Of a stretch of DNA of 64,000 bases, positions 52,130 through 64,000 are shown piece after piece (positions within the stretch are counted from its first letter, which is position 1; the number at the start of each line of letters is the position of its first letter). Source of the DNA: Gigantopelta aegis (Eukaryota > Mollusca > Gastropoda > Neomphalida > Peltospiridae); NCBI RefSeq assembly GCF_016097555.1, contig NC_054707.1:46470692-46534691 (forward strand), written 5' to 3'. The notes beneath the pieces were generated by a model, which worked only from the letters and a program-made list of their open reading frames with translations, did no database searches and was not told the DNA's origin. Both the position numbers and the translations under genes were made by a program.

Positions 52130-53290
52130 TGTAATGGAGATAAATAAAAGTTCATTTCAAGCAGTTTCAAAATTTCTGATAAATTATCATGGCGTGAGTT
52201 AATTAGTAAAAACATGTTCTTTTCTTTTTTATTCGGCCACGAAGGGCTGCCATCTTGGATTTGGTCTTAATGGTGTTATAACAAAATTACTATTAGACAT
52301 CAATAAAGAGTAACCACTCTCAACTTCTCGCCAGTTTTCTTTGTCAAGGAAAGACGACGAGAGGCTGAAAAATAAAACGTGTTAACAGTTTATAATTGGT
52401 GCACGAAGATCGAAAGAAATTAATGTGAAAGCAAATTTACATCTTCAGGATTTGAACTTATGTCACTACACATTTAATTATCCTAGAAAATCAGACCAAC
52501 TTCTTAGGATCTGTGATATAAATAAATAAAATTCCATTGCAGGCAGTTTCAAATGTTTTTAATAAGTTAGAATAACTAGGAAACAATATTGTCGTTTTCC
52601 TGCCAAAATGGCCACCGTCTTGGATTTGATCATAATTGTGTTATCATATCAAATTCAATCATTGACAGCTGTAAAGGGTAATCACCTTTGTAACATTGTA
52701 CCAATTTTCATAATTATACAATGAAATGTGTTAGCCTTTTATAATTGGTGCATGAAAAGTTGAATACATTTAACATTAATGCATATTGTTTCATTCAGGA
52801 TTTGAACTCAAGTCACTACACATCTAATTCCATAAGAACTTCAAACCACATAATTAGTATCCGTAACAGAGATAAATAAAATGTATTTACAAATAGTTTC
52901 AGTTGTTTTTGATGAGTTAGAATAACTTTAGCGACTATCAAACAATATTTTTGTTTTCCTGTCAAAAATGGCAGCCATCTTGGATTTGATCATTATACAC
53001 CATCATCACATCATCACATCAAGTCCTTCCGTAGACAGCAGTAAAGGGTATTTATTTTTGTAACTGCTTGCCAATTTTCATTGACAGAAACCTTAAATGT
53101 CTTATCTCTACCCCGTATCTCGGTGAATCTAAAATCGGTTTTGAAGCCCTAATTTCAAAGTCCTGTAAAAACAATTCCCCAAGCCCCAGGCATGGAGATT
53201 TTCTTTTCTGGAACACTATGGGGTGTACTGGTTCAGAAAAACCAAGAATTAATTTTCCTTTACTTTTTTCCCCCACAATACGTTCATTTT
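52130..53290 (-). repeat. repeat block with AAGATGGCGGC cores, minus-strand arm
   Basis: Inverse of 43970-45560: cores at about 52248 (GGGCTGCCATCTTGGATTTG), 52610 (GGCCACCGTCTTGGATTTGA) and 52970 (GGCAGCCATCTTGGATTTGA), then at 53160-53215 the leading unit (CCCCAAGCCCCAGGCATGGA). Each unit also carries CAGGATTTGAACT, the inverse of a box B-like word. Confidence 0.75.
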
Positions 53291-53429
53291 GAAATTATAC
53301 AACCAGACTATAGTTGCCTATGCAATCGAATACGTATCTCTGGATAAATACGCCTTCTTCGAAATCGCGGAAATCACCGTGCATTGTATCGGGAAATTAT
53401 TTTTGTAGGACAGCGCTTTACAACATGGG

Positions 53430-53560
53430 TGTTACTTTGTGGGGGTGGGGGTGGGGTGGGGGGTATCCCTACTTTCTGGAGTGTGGGAGCATGCCCCCCG
53501 CTTTCTGGAGTGGGGGAACCAACGTGCAAATGTCCCCCCTCCCCACCTTTTACGATGGAA
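53430..53560. repeat. G-rich segment
   Basis: GTGGGGGTGGGGGTGGGGTG and neighbouring CCCC runs; CTTTCTGGAGTG is repeated. Could form G-quadruplex on the plus strand. Overlapping ORFs in several frames are artefacts of composition. Confidence 0.7.
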
Positions 53561-53599
53561 AACAACCCCCGAAAACAGGTTTATTTTATTAGAGCCAAA

Positions 53600-54317
53600 A
53601 CATCATTGCGTTATGTTAAAAGCTAATATCGTTTTAACATTTCCATAAGACAACCACGAGTATAGGCTGCATAGTAGTACAATACAGCCTATACTCCTAT
53701 CAAGTTACCAACCAATGTTGCCAACAACATGGTCTATAAACTATATACCGTCTGGACACTTTATTTTATGTTTTCTGTATTGACAAGAAAACAATAAACA
53801 AAACGTCGAGTTCACATTATTATTGTGACTAAAAAACTATCTGCACGTTATACGTGTGGTTTGAAATTCATTTTACGAATCTATCCTCACACTAAACGTA
53901 CGCAGCTATAATGTCATAAGATGTATAATAGTATTTAATTTAATTGTCAGACTTGTTAAGCAGTTATCATGGATAAGGGCAAAGTGTGTCAAAAACGGTC
54001 ACTGGCGGCGCCAGTTGGCAACCGAAAAGCTGGAAGACAAGACCGGTAAATTCAGGCGTGTAATATGTATTGGCATGGACGTCATTTGGCGGAGGATGTC
54101 GGAACATGCTCCCCCCCCCCCCCCCCCCAGCCCCCCCCCCATTTGTTTTCAATTTGTGTTCTAAATAGGTCTATGTCTATGCCCTGTAGTTAAATATTAC
54201 CCTGTAATTTAACTTCGTTGAAATAGTTTATGACAAAGTCAAACTGTGCATTGAAATAAACGACACAGTCAACACATTTCAATTACAAATACATGATTAA
54301 AGACCACCCAACGATAG
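53600..54317. other. unassigned, with poly-C runs
   Basis: C19 and C10 runs at 54110-54140; no coding signal. Confidence 0.4.
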
Positions 54318-54655
54318 AGGAAGGAAGAAACGTTTTATTTAACGACGCGCTCAACAATTTGAATTCCAGTTATATGGTGTCGGACAATGAAAGAGGAAAC
54401 CCGCTGCCGCAACTCTTTCCGATTAGCAGCAAAGAATCTTTTAACGACACCCCAATACGAACAATAAATCGGTTATTAGGTGTCAACGCAAGGTAAATGC
54501 GTAAATGAAGTGCTTAAGGGATCATTTAAATGCGACATCCAACAGACATGGTAGTACATACAACGGCCTTTGTTACACACGTTGGAGCAATTGCTGGAAC
54601 GAGAAATAGCCCAATGGGCCTACCCATGGGGATCGATCCTAGACAACCGTTACAA
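54318..54655 (-). mobile_element. degraded SINE B with nested LINE tail
   Basis: GGAAGAAACGTTTTATTTAA start, body to TTAGCAGCAAAGAATC, then TTAACGACACCCCAATACGA ... ATTAGGTGTCAA (inverse LINE-type tail) inserted, then the body resumes to GGGATCGATCCTAGAC. Confidence 0.6.
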
Positions 54656-55040
54656 AGACAGCCATTAAGCCTTGTATTTGAGATGCATACCATTTCTGTT
54701 TTACCATGAAATGGATTTTGAGCCCGGCGGACCCGAAGAATGTTGGATTTTAAAAACTTGATAAATTAAGCAAGAAGTTTTAAGTAATGTGTAATTTAAT
54801 GGTAAAACGCTGTAATAGCCAAATCACAAAACCTAATAACGATTAGGTGGGAGTCATGGTGACCAAAAAGCAAGTTTATAAAATGGACAGGTCGGAAGCG
54901 GGGAGGGTGGAGGAACGGAAGGAATAAAGCACTGGTCCCCCAACTGAAGAATTAAATCTCAGCTGACCATGTGATGACATCTGAATCGTATGTAGAATTT
55001 TTTGTTTAGAATGCATACCAATTCTAAATCTGCATATTAA
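54656..55040. other. no feature recognised
   Basis: Unassigned sequence between two SINEs. Confidence 0.4.
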
Positions 55041-55350
55041 GAATGTTTTGTTTAACGACACCACTAGAGCACATTGATTTATTAATCATCGGCTACTGGA
55101 TGTCAAACATTTGGTAATTTTGACATATTGCCTTAGAGAGGAAACCCGGTACATTTTTTTCCATTAGTAGCATGGGGTCTTTTTATATGCATCATCCCAC
55201 AGACAGGACAACACATACCACTACCTTTGATATACCAGTCGTGGAGCACTGGTGGGAAAGTAAAATAGCCCTATGGGCCACAGACGGGGATCGACCTCAG
55301 CCCGACCGCGCATCAAGCGAGCGCTTTACCACTGGACTACGTCCCGCCCC
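55041..55350 (-). mobile_element. SINE family A, complete
   Basis: TTTAACGACACCACTAGAGC to the head complement TTACCACTGGACTACGTCCC and GCCCC. Confidence 0.9.
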
Positions 55351-55943
55351 AAATCCAGAAAGTATTCCAAATGCAGACGGTGGGCCAATCAATGGCACTA
55401 TTAATGCAAATCGTGATTTAATTGGACGTCGGCACAGAAGTCGTCTGCTAACTTATTAGCACGTAGTTCCCTCGACCGCCCGTCGTGTCCTCACGTCTGG
55501 TGGCTGGCAATTTGTAAGTTATTGTAAAATGTCAACTAGATCTGTTAAATAATTGGACAGTTTGGAAACAGCAAGTAATGTAATCATAAAATTACGAAAT
55601 TAATTATAATGGTGGTGCCAGCACACCAAATTAATTGGTACCACTTGCATGGAACCAACAATCGCAGTTTTACCCAAAACGGCGCTAATCGAAGTCTTCG
55701 CCTTTCTTTTCGTTCGCTTATTGACTACACGTCGAGGCCAGCAGTGACTATGAACGATACTGTTCTCTGTGCCGTACAGCTTCTTCTGGAGAGTTCTTGT
55801 AGTTGTACGTCCAGGTAGTATTCCTCAGCTGCTATAGATTTATGCAGTCATGGATGACATATTCGGTCGTCTCTTCTGCTTCTCCACAGGAGAATATACT
55901 ACCCATATAATCGGAGTAATAATCGTTAGTCCCCTACCAGTTC
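55351..55943. other. no feature recognised
   Basis: A 69-codon ORF at 55609-55818 has no family resemblance that I can see. Probably non-coding. Confidence 0.35.
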
Positions 55944-56212
55944 AACCAAACCGGCCTTGATGGTGTCGTAGTTAAGCCATATGACAAAATGCTGGTAGGT
56001 ACAGGGTTCGCAGCTCGGTATCGGCTCCCACACAGAGCGAATTTTAACGACTCAATGGGACCACTATACCCTCTTCTCTCTCACTAACCACTAACACCTA
56101 ACCCACTGTCCTGGACAGATGGCCCAGATAGCTGAAGTATGTGCCTATGACAGCATGCTTGAAACTTAATTGGGTATAAGCATGAAAATAAATTGAAATG
56201 AAAAAAAAAAGA
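55944..56212 (+). mobile_element. tRNA-headed SINE, family E, with poly-A tail
   Basis: CCGGCCTTGATGGTGTCGTA head, CAGGGTTCGCAGCTCGG box B-like, a body with ATGGCCCAGATAGCTGAAGT and CATGCTTGAAACTTAATTGG, and an A-rich end (GAAATGAAAAAAAAAA). Confidence 0.75.
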
Positions 56213-56219
56213 GCTCAAC

Positions 56220-56745
56220 CGGAGGGGGCTATAAGTTTCATCTCCGTCCTTCTGTCTGTCCATCCATCTGTCTGTCCGTCCTTCTGTCTGTACGTCCATC
56301 TATCCCACATATTACTTAGTCAGGCAGCTTAGCGCTGTTATTTAACACAATCTATACCTGGCGGATAAAAGCACCAAAGTTTGCCTGAAGCTCCCTTAGT
56401 CCCACTAAAATATAGTTTCCGGATGTTTTTTCACAATACTTTGAGATGTTGAGCTGAAATTTGGTGTACAGCTTTATCATGTACTGTTAAAGATCAACTT
56501 TGACGTTCATAGCAATTTAACAATTTTCCACAGAGTTATGGCCCTTGAACTTAGGAGATATGAACATTTATTTTCATGATTTGTTTTTTGGTCAGTGTCT
56601 GAAGATAATGAAATGAACTTTTGTATATAGCTTTATCGGGTACTGTTACAGATCAAGTTTACCTTTTATGACGATCTTCCCCTTTTTCGCAGTTATGACC
56701 CTTGAATTTAAGAGATACGACAATTTGTTGGGCCTGGTAGGCGAC
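56220..56745 (+). repeat. second copy of the TTATGGCCCTTGAACTTA repeat
   Basis: CTGTCTGTCCATCCATCTGT head, then two units ending GAGTTATGGCCCTTGAACTT and AGTTATGACCCTTGAATTTA. Pairs with 37335-37695. Confidence 0.7.
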
Positions 56746-56827
56746 ATGTATTGCTCTAGAAGTACTCTTAGAATGTTTGATTTTAAATAGCCTGAAAGGT
56801 TATAGGGATATTCCATCTAGGTGCTGG

Positions 56828-57010
56828 GATGGGCCTCGGCGACGTAGTGTTTAAGTTACCGTGCATAAAACTGGTAGGTGTTGGGTTCGCATCCTAGTAC
56901 CAGATCATGTCCATGGTTATTATAACTGCGAGGTGGAAAGGTCAGTGTTCCACAGCGACACTCTCTCAGATGTGATGGCGGCACTACTGATACACGATGG
57001 CCATCTCTTT
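56828..57010 (+). mobile_element. tRNA-like SINE head, family E-related
   Basis: GGGCCTCGGCGACGTAGTGT, TAAGTTACCGTGCATAAAACTG and GTTGGGTTCGCATCCTAG give box A/B-like spacing. The body is not shared with the others. Confidence 0.5.
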
Positions 57011-57949
57011 CATCAGAAGGCTTAGTATTAACAAATTACATTTTATGAGCCATTTCCTATAATAGTATTGTGTTGTTGTTTTGCACTTGTTACTGCTGGT
57101 TGTGTGGTCACCCCCACCTTAATCACTTCTCGACAGGGGCTACATTCCTGTATCTGTCTATCTGTCTGTCCGTCTCTGTCGTCATCCCTCCTCTCTATCT
57201 CTTTCTTTCTCGCTGTCTCCACCCTGTCTCTGACTCTTTTCTGGTTAGCAATAGCCTCCGACCACCCACCACGGACCCCTTACAGATCTTACTTCCTTTG
57301 CGTTGGGCAAATTCAAACACCTTATATGAAATTTGGTGACTCCCTTTTACAAAATCTGGATCTGCCCCTGGTTCAGCTGTAATTAAGCGCGCTCGTTATA
57401 TCAATAGACATACATAAAAGCCCCTCTAAGCATCTTTGATATGTTTCGGATGTGATAGCCGTATTAAAGCAAATAACAGTAATATGTTCGAGTGAAATGT
57501 ATCCGCATCAGACGGCCAGCCGGTCTCATAAACAGTGTTTAATGGCATCAAATTGATTTGTTTTCTCGCATATATTGCACTTGGCGTTCATTTCAATATT
57601 TGATTCCAGGAACACCGATTTCTTCTCATAATAGAACGGAAAATACAGTTTGTGTGGGCTAACGAAATTAGTTCTCTTTCATTAAAGCTACAATCTCTGC
57701 TAGTAGATTTAATATTTTAGCATTTAAGAGAGATAATAAACTTTTTTTTTTTTCTCTCATGTTGCGCCATTCTTCGATTTCATTTAGATCTTATTCACAA
57801 CAGAGGTCATATCCAAACGCACTGATCGTTAATAACATTTATCATGTAAGTATCTGCATACGATTTCAAGATGTTTATAATTCAGTTCTGTTAACATGAT
57901 GGTTGTACCAAACATCCTTGAAACCTTGAGATATTACCATATAGTTAAA
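57011..57949. other. no feature recognised
   Basis: Pyrimidine-rich stretch at 57130-57240, then unassigned AT-rich sequence. ORFs at 57068-57382 look compositional. Confidence 0.4.
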
Positions 57950-58145
57950 AAGTTTCTTTGTTTAACGGCACCACTAGAGCACATTACTTTATTAACCATC
58001 GGCTATATAGTCTTCGAAAGGAAATCCGCTACATTTTTCAGTTAGTAGCAAGGGATATTTTATATGCACCATCCCACAGACAGAGCAACACATACCAGTC
58101 GAAGTGCACTGTCTGGAACGAGAAATACGGTAGACCAAGGGGCCC
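57950..58145 (-). mobile_element. SINE family A, partial
   Basis: TTTAACGGCACCACTAGAGC tail and a shortened body to GGAACGAGAAATA. Confidence 0.75.
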
Positions 58146-58267
58146 ACAAACCCCAATATATACTTAAACCAGTTAAAAGTCTGGCATTGTAACGTATCGT
58201 CACATGACTATTTAAAAGTAAGTCTTTGGTCTAGTATTCGGATTAGCACAATTTATTTGGCTTTTTG

Positions 58268-58780
58268 GCAATCTAATTAAAATTAGCTCCACTATTACAT
58301 GTGGATCTAACAGCAGCCTGTTGGAGCTCTTGTCCAGTTGTCCAGTTGACCTTTGATTCAACCAATCAAAACCTTACTTGCAAAATCATGCCAGTGATTT
58401 GAAAAGAATTTGAACACATTTGGGATTATGCCGAGGATATACGAAATGATTCGGATGAATTACGAAGTATGCCGGAAACTAATTGCAATATAAAATTTTA
58501 TATAAAATTCGTTTCAAGACGAAAAAACTCCGTGATGGTATAGCCATAAAATCTGTTTACACTAGTATACAATCCAGAGTTTATTACTGCACTTTTCCCC
58601 CTGTTTTTTTAACAAGTTCGCCTATTTTTAGAATTTGTATGCTCCCGAATAACGCTATAAAAGGCGAAGTGTAATTGGTCGATATTTAAATTGTTATTTA
58701 TAGATGAAATGCTGTCCACGCAATGCTGTTTGATCTACTGGTAGACCCAGTAGAGCTAATTTTAATCAGATTGGCTTTTT
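58268..58780. mobile_element. MITE with ATTAAAATTAGCTC ends
   Basis: GGCAATCTAATTAAAATTAG, CTCCACT at the left; AGTAGAG, CTAATTTTAATCAGATTGGC at the right. About 510 bp. Confidence 0.75.
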
Positions 58781-58916
58781 GGATATGTTTGTATAAGTAC
58801 CAACATCAGCTAGGATTCCATCACAGACGTATACTTTAGATATTCTAATTTCAACACACCCATGGTTTCAGCAGATATTAGTTCATCGGATCCTAGTCAC
58901 AAATGCATTCGTATTC

Positions 58917-59022
58917 GAGATAAATTAATATCTACAACATGATATGCGAAGCCTGAGATAAATTAATATCTACAAATATGCGAAGCGTGAGATAAATTAA
59001 TATCTACTAATATGCGAAGCGT
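58917..59022. repeat. tandem GAGATAAATTAATATCTAC, three copies
   Basis: Units of about 42-51 bp: GAGATAAATTAATATCTACA plus ATATGCGAAGC. The AATTAATATC words are themselves partly palindromic. Confidence 0.9.
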
Positions 59023-59704
59023 TTATAACCTAGGACCAGAGACATTGCAACATTTTATGAATGCAATATGGTATACCATTTATAGAAAGAAATTATACCA
59101 TAGATTTTCCTAGAAACTGGAGTTAGACTCGCGCTATAAAACATATAAATCATGTTTGTAATAATAAATAATGAAAAATAAATAAATTCATAGACTGGTT
59201 TACAGTCAACATTAGATGTTATATTCAGTGTATGAAAATTCAGAAACAAAGATTACTCATCAAGACTTATCTAAATTCTACAAAAAAGTTTTGAAATAGA
59301 AATAATTATACTCGTAACAAATTACAATTACATGTATAACACAGTCAAGGAAATATTGACACCATACTTGAATTTTTTTGAAAAAATTAGTACATTTACA
59401 TGGAAATAATTCAAACGTTTTAAATCTCAGCTTGTTTGGAACTAAACAGCTAAAACGTTCTATCTTTTCCCCATTAAGATTACAGTATCACATATCTCTT
59501 TCCCCCGCCTCGCTTTGTTTTTTGTTCCTTTTATATTTTATAGTTACAATTCTCAATACCATTGCGGAGATCTTGATTTACTTTATATAATTGATGTAAA
59601 TTAACCATATTGTGAGACAAAGCTTCCAACCCTGGCATTGTCTTTGATCTGGGGATAATAAAGCACAATTTCCATTTGTCCGTATTCTCCGTAATACGTA
59701 TTCC

Positions 59705-60040
59705 GCAATGCGTTTTATTTAACGACACACTCAACACATTTTATTTACGGTTATATGGTGTCAGACAGATGGTTAAGGATCACACAGATATTGAAGGAGA
59801 AAACCCGCTGTCGCCACTTCATGTGCTACTCTATTCGATTGGCAGCAAGGGATCTGTTATATGCACCATCCCATAGACAGGACAGCACATACCACGGCCT
59901 TTGCTGTACCAGTCGTGGTGCACTGGGTGGAGCGAGAAATAGCCCAATGGGCCCACCGACGGGAATCGATCCCAAACCGACCGCGCATCAAACGAGTGCT
60001 TTACCACTGGGCTACGTCTCCCCCCCCCCCCCCCCCCCCC
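59705..60040 (-). mobile_element. SINE family B ending in poly-C
   Basis: TTTAACGACACACTCAACAC to TTACCACTGGGCTACGTCTC, followed at once by a C20 run. Confidence 0.9.
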
Positions 60041-61163
60041 AGTGTGGGAAGATATGAAATAGTTTCCATTGACTGACCGTTTCATCTAGCAGTTCTAGAA
60101 ATGCCCCATGCACTAAGGTCTCATTACACAGATATTATCTGTCATTGAAACCCATGTTAAATTGGTCAACTTCAAATGAAGATTCCCAATAGAACGGGTT
60201 CTCGTTGGCACTGACAACATACACCATTGCGAACATACATTATATAAGCATTTATTTTCACTCCAAAATTGAGACCATTTTCTGTCTCAGTTTTTTTGCT
60301 ATATTACTGCATCTGGCTGTAATACCAGTCCGAACAGGTGGTTCATTAACTGATTAACTCGGCTGTCTCTTACGCTATACACCCATGTCCCAAAAGGTCA
60401 ATGCACAATATTACAAAATAACATGGGCAAAATACAGCCAGAAGGCTTACTATTACACATACATATTGTTTTAATTCTTCACCATTTCCTACAAGTGAAT
60501 ATGTGAACCATAACTTGTGTCACAATTAGGAACTATAGTGGACCGTGATCAATCATCTCTCACCCGGAAGTGATCTGTGTAGTGAGACCTAAGCCCTTTT
60601 TAGGGTGGGAGATTTAGTTTTATTTTGAGGTGGGTTTGTTTTGTTTTGTTTTGTTTTGTTTTGTTTTTGTTTTGTTTTGTTTTTGTTTTGTTTTTGGGTT
60701 TTTTACCACTGCCCCACCCACCCTACTATTTAGGTTAGATACGGCCCTGGACAGAAAATTGTAATTTATCGTGGAATATTATTATTATTATTTTTTTTTT
60801 TAATAAGCTGTTTTTTTTTTTTCATGTGTTGACAACGAAAGGCGACTGTGAAGAATTAAATGTATTACAAAGACTTTTGAAAAAATCTGAAACTAATGTA
60901 TCAGCATTGTTAACATTACTTCTAAATGTAACGTGGAGTTGGCAGCCGCAATGCCAGTAGAAATTAGTTTTACGCTTACAAATTCTAAGATTAAGGCTAA
61001 ATGAAATATGATATGCCAAATTCCATCTAATCTGTGTTAATCAGCCGTCAAATGAAATTAAATAGGCGAGTTCCCCTTTAAAGACGACTGGATGCCAATC
61101 ATGTAATACGAACAAAATCAGTGATATACGGTCGAAAACACACATCGTGTTATATAGGATATT
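60041..61163. other. unassigned, with TTTTG repeats
   Basis: TTTTG/TTTTTG tandem at 60638-60705 and ATT/T runs at 60778-60822. No gene seen. Confidence 0.5.
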
Positions 61164-61728
61164 AAGCCTCGGTCACACTGTCAAGGATCGTCTGGCCGGA
61201 TCCATGACGGATGAAAACCTCACGGATAACCCCGGATAGTAGTCTATCCGCGGTCGCCTACGGATGAACCACGGTTTAACTACGGTTTTTGACAGATAAA
61301 CCAATGATTATTAAGAATGGGGGTTAGTTGACAACGGGGAGCGCTACGGGTGGCTACGGATCGCTAAGGATCGGTACAGTTTAGTTCGGATCACAACGGA
61401 TTGTCACAAATGATGCCGGATCGTATCCGTGGCTAACCCGGCGTCCTGATCCTTGACAGTGTGACCGGGGCTTGAGGCCGGGGATTACTACGATTAAGTA
61501 CGGATAATTACATACTTCTACGGATCATTAAGGATGTACTACGGTTGTTCGATCCGTGATGAATTTCTGGACATGTTCAAAATTTTCACAAGTACTACTA
61601 CGATTGTTTTGGGATTTAATGCGGACAGCTACGGACCTCTACGGACCACAACGGATTGTCACGAATGATGCCGGATCGTATCCGTGGCTAACCCGGCGTC
61701 ATGATCCTTGACAGTGTGACCGGGGCTT
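61164..61728. mobile_element. TIR element with CTACGGAT subterminal repeats, partly duplicated
   Basis: Left end AAGCCTCGGTCACACTGTCA, right end TGACAGTGTGACCGGGGCTT at 61473 and again at 61728. The last 80 bp are duplicated 255 bp apart. CTACGGAT/CCGGAT words recur many times inside. No ORF. Confidence 0.85.
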
Positions 61729-62112
61729 TACAGTTAGGCGTCGAAACAATTATAGCAATTGGAGTGGGACGCATTTCATTATCTTGGGGAACCAATGCCC
61801 CTTACCGACCAACCAACACTCAGCCCCGCTTCCGACGCCTATGATACAACACGCGTCATTGAATATCTAAGAAGTCGGAAAATTCTTTGCCAAATAACCA
61901 AATTACCTGTGGAAAGGTTGTTTGTCACCCGCTTAGATTGGTTTATCAATGAACCTCTACACCATAAACTTTAATAAACAAAAATAAATGGGTGCAAGTA
62001 GTTTTTGGTTAATGCAAGTGCACACTTCTAATCAGCTGATCAAAGATCACGAACTCTCAAAAAGACAAGAGGTTAACTATACAATTAGATCTCATTGATT
62101 AAGTAATAACAA
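61729..62112. other. no feature recognised
   Basis: A 71-codon ORF at 61759-61974 has no recognisable family. Confidence 0.35.
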
Positions 62113-62222
62113 ACCTGCTACATTAGCAGCAATGGATCTTTTATATACATTTTCCCACAGACAAGGCAATACATACAACGATTTTTGATATACCAGTCGT
62201 GGGGCATTGGCTGGGACAGGAA
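62113..62222 (-). mobile_element. SINE fragment bordering the satellite
   Basis: ACCTGCTACATTAGCAGCAA to GTCGTGGGGCATTGGCTG; cut off by the 39-bp satellite. Confidence 0.7.
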
Positions 62223-62231
62223 AAAACAACA

Positions 62232-64000
62232 AAATTGTTATGTTGATCCCCCAATCGTCCTAGATGTATTGAATTGTTATGTTGATCCCACAATCTTCCT
62301 ATGTGTATTGAATTGTTATGTTGATCCCGCAATCGTCCAAGGTGTATTGAATTATTATGTTAATCCCACAATCGTCCTAGGTGCATTGAATTGTTGTGTT
62401 AATCCCACAATCGTCCTAGGTGCATTGAATTGTTATGTTAATCCCACAATCGTCCTAGATGTATTGAATTGTTATGCTAATCCCACAATCGTCCTAGGTG
62501 TACTGACTTGTTATGTTAATCCCACAATCGTCCTAGGTGCATTGAATTGTTATGTTAATCAAACAATCGTCCTAGGTGTGTTGAATTGTTATGTTAATCC
62601 CACAGTCGTCCTTGGTGTATTGAATTGTCATGTTAACCCCACAATCGTCCTAGGTGTATTGAATTGTCATGTTGATCCCACAATTGTCCTATGTGTATTG
62701 AATTGTTATGTTGATCCCGCAATCGTCCAAGGTGTATTGAATTGTTATGTTAATCCCACAGTCGTCTTAGGTGCATTGAATTGTTATGTTAATCCCACAG
62801 TCGTCCTTGGTGTATTGAATTGTTATGTTAATCCAACAATCGTCCTAGGTGCATTGAATTGTTATGTTAATCCCACAATCGTCCTAGGTGCATTGAATTG
62901 TTATGTTAATCCCACAGTCGTCCTGGGTGCATTGAATTGTTATGTTAATCCCACAATCGTCCTGGGTGCATTGAATTGTTATGTTAATCCCACAGTCGTC
63001 CTGGGTGCATTGAATTGTTATGTTAATCAAACAATCGTCCTAGGTGCATTGAATTGTTATGTTAATCCCACAATCGTCCTAGGTGCATTGAATTGTTATG
63101 TTAATCCCACAATCGTCCTATGTGTATTGACTTGTTATGTTAATCAAACAATCGTCCTAGGTGTATTGAATTGTTATGTTAATCCCACAATCGTCCTAGG
63201 TATATTGAATTGTTATGTTTATCCCGCAATCGTCCAAGTTGTATTGAATTGTTATGTTAATCCCACAGTCGTCCAAGGTGCATTGAATTGTTATGTTAAT
63301 CCCACAATCGTCCTAGATGTATTGAATTGTTATGTTAATCCCACAATCGTCCTATGTGTATTGACTTGTTATGTTAATCAAACAATCGTCCTAGGTGCAT
63401 TGAATTGTTATGTTAATCCCACAATCGTTTTAGATGTATTGTTATGTTAATCCCACAGTCGTTCTATGTGTATTGACTTGTTATGTTAATCAAACAATCG
63501 TCCTAGGTGTATTGAATTGTTATGTTAATCACACAATCGTCCTAGGTGTATTGAATTGTTATGTTAATCACACAATCGTCCTAGGTGTATTGAATTGTTA
63601 TGTTAATCACACAATCGTCCTAGGTGTATTGAATTGTTATGTTAATCCCACAATCGTCCTATGTGTATTGACTTGTTATGTTAATCAAACAATCGTCCTA
63701 GGTGTATTGAATTTTTATGTTAATCCCACAATCGTCCTTGGTGTACTGAATTGTCATGTTAATCCCGCAATCGTCCAAGGTGTATTGAATTGTTATGTTA
63801 ATCCCACAATCGTCCTAGGTGCATTGAATTGTTGTGTTAATCCCACAATCGTCCTTGGTGCATTGAATTGTTATGTTAATCAAACAATCGTCCTAGGTGT
63901 ATTGAATTGTTGTGTTGATCCCGCAATCGTCCTAGATGTATTGAATTGTCATGTTAATCACACACTCGTCCTAGGTTTATTGAATTGTTATGTTGATCCC
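62232..64000. repeat. 39-bp satellite, about 45 copies, continues past the window
   Basis: Unit TTGAATTGTTATGTTAATCC, CACAATCGTCCTAGGTGCA. The 39-bp length keeps frame, so the plus strand reads as a 13-residue repeat (NCYVNPTIVLGAL) for 421 codons (62185-63450) until a 5-bp deletion. Variants: AATCAAACA, GATCCCGCA, CAAGGTG. Likely non-coding. Confidence 0.95.

Noticed and set aside
62185..63450. 421-codon plus-strand ORF
   Set aside because: Translation of a 39-bp satellite with no start context or domain; listed as a repeat.

Overview
This is animal nuclear DNA: AT-rich, intron-rich, with short exons spread over tens of kb and very dense in old mobile elements. The repeat landscape (several tRNA-headed SINE families, Tc1-type and TTAA-flanked DNA transposon relics, a non-LTR retrotransposon with an RNase H domain, long microsatellites) together with the two genes suggests a lophotrochozoan, most likely a marine mollusc and probably a gastropod. 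The species assignment is inference.

Two protein-coding genes can be assembled exon by exon. On the minus strand, 25116 down to 9204, a five-exon gene encodes a 280-residue homologue of DIABLO/Smac, the mitochondrial antagonist of inhibitor-of-apoptosis proteins. On the plus strand, from 27274 (first exon, tentative) or 32209 (certain) to 38688, a gene encodes prenylcysteine oxidase (PCYOX1), the lysosomal FAD thioether oxidase that breaks down prenylated cysteines. The genes are head to head, with about 2.2 kb between their proposed start codons. That gap holds a DNA transposon and one arm of an inverted duplication carrying a copy of the candidate PCYOX1 first exon. Each gene has one intron with a GC rather than GT donor, and in both cases reading frame and homology require it.

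Layout. 0.3-2.4 kb: a dead Tc1-like transposon with two later insertions. 3-9 kb: SINEs, a 74-bp tandem array, RNase H and 3'-tail fragments of a non-LTR retrotransposon, a TTAA-flanked MITE and simple repeats. 9.2-25.1 kb: DIABLO with introns full of SINEs and MITEs. 25.3-28.3 kb: intergenic transposon, inverted exon-1 modules and a TIR element. 27.3-38.7 kb: PCYOX1, with a nested transposon in intron 1, a 49-bp minisatellite in intron 3 and a SINE in intron 4. 39-47.9 kb: 3' UTR, then MITEs, SINEs and a repeat family with an AAGATGGCGGC core. 47.9-51.0 kb: a 46/41-bp satellite with higher-order structure. 51.1-62.1 kb: a Tc1-type MITE, an inverted counterpart of the 44-45.5 kb repeats, more SINEs and TIR elements. 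62.2-64 kb: a 39-bp satellite running off the window edge.

I see no prokaryotic-type system, CRISPR array or rRNA. The most noteworthy observations are the paired GC-AG introns, the three-copy start-codon-to-donor module beside PCYOX1, the apparent absence of a canonical IAP-binding motif in DIABLO, and SINE tails that match the tail of a LINE-like element in the same window.
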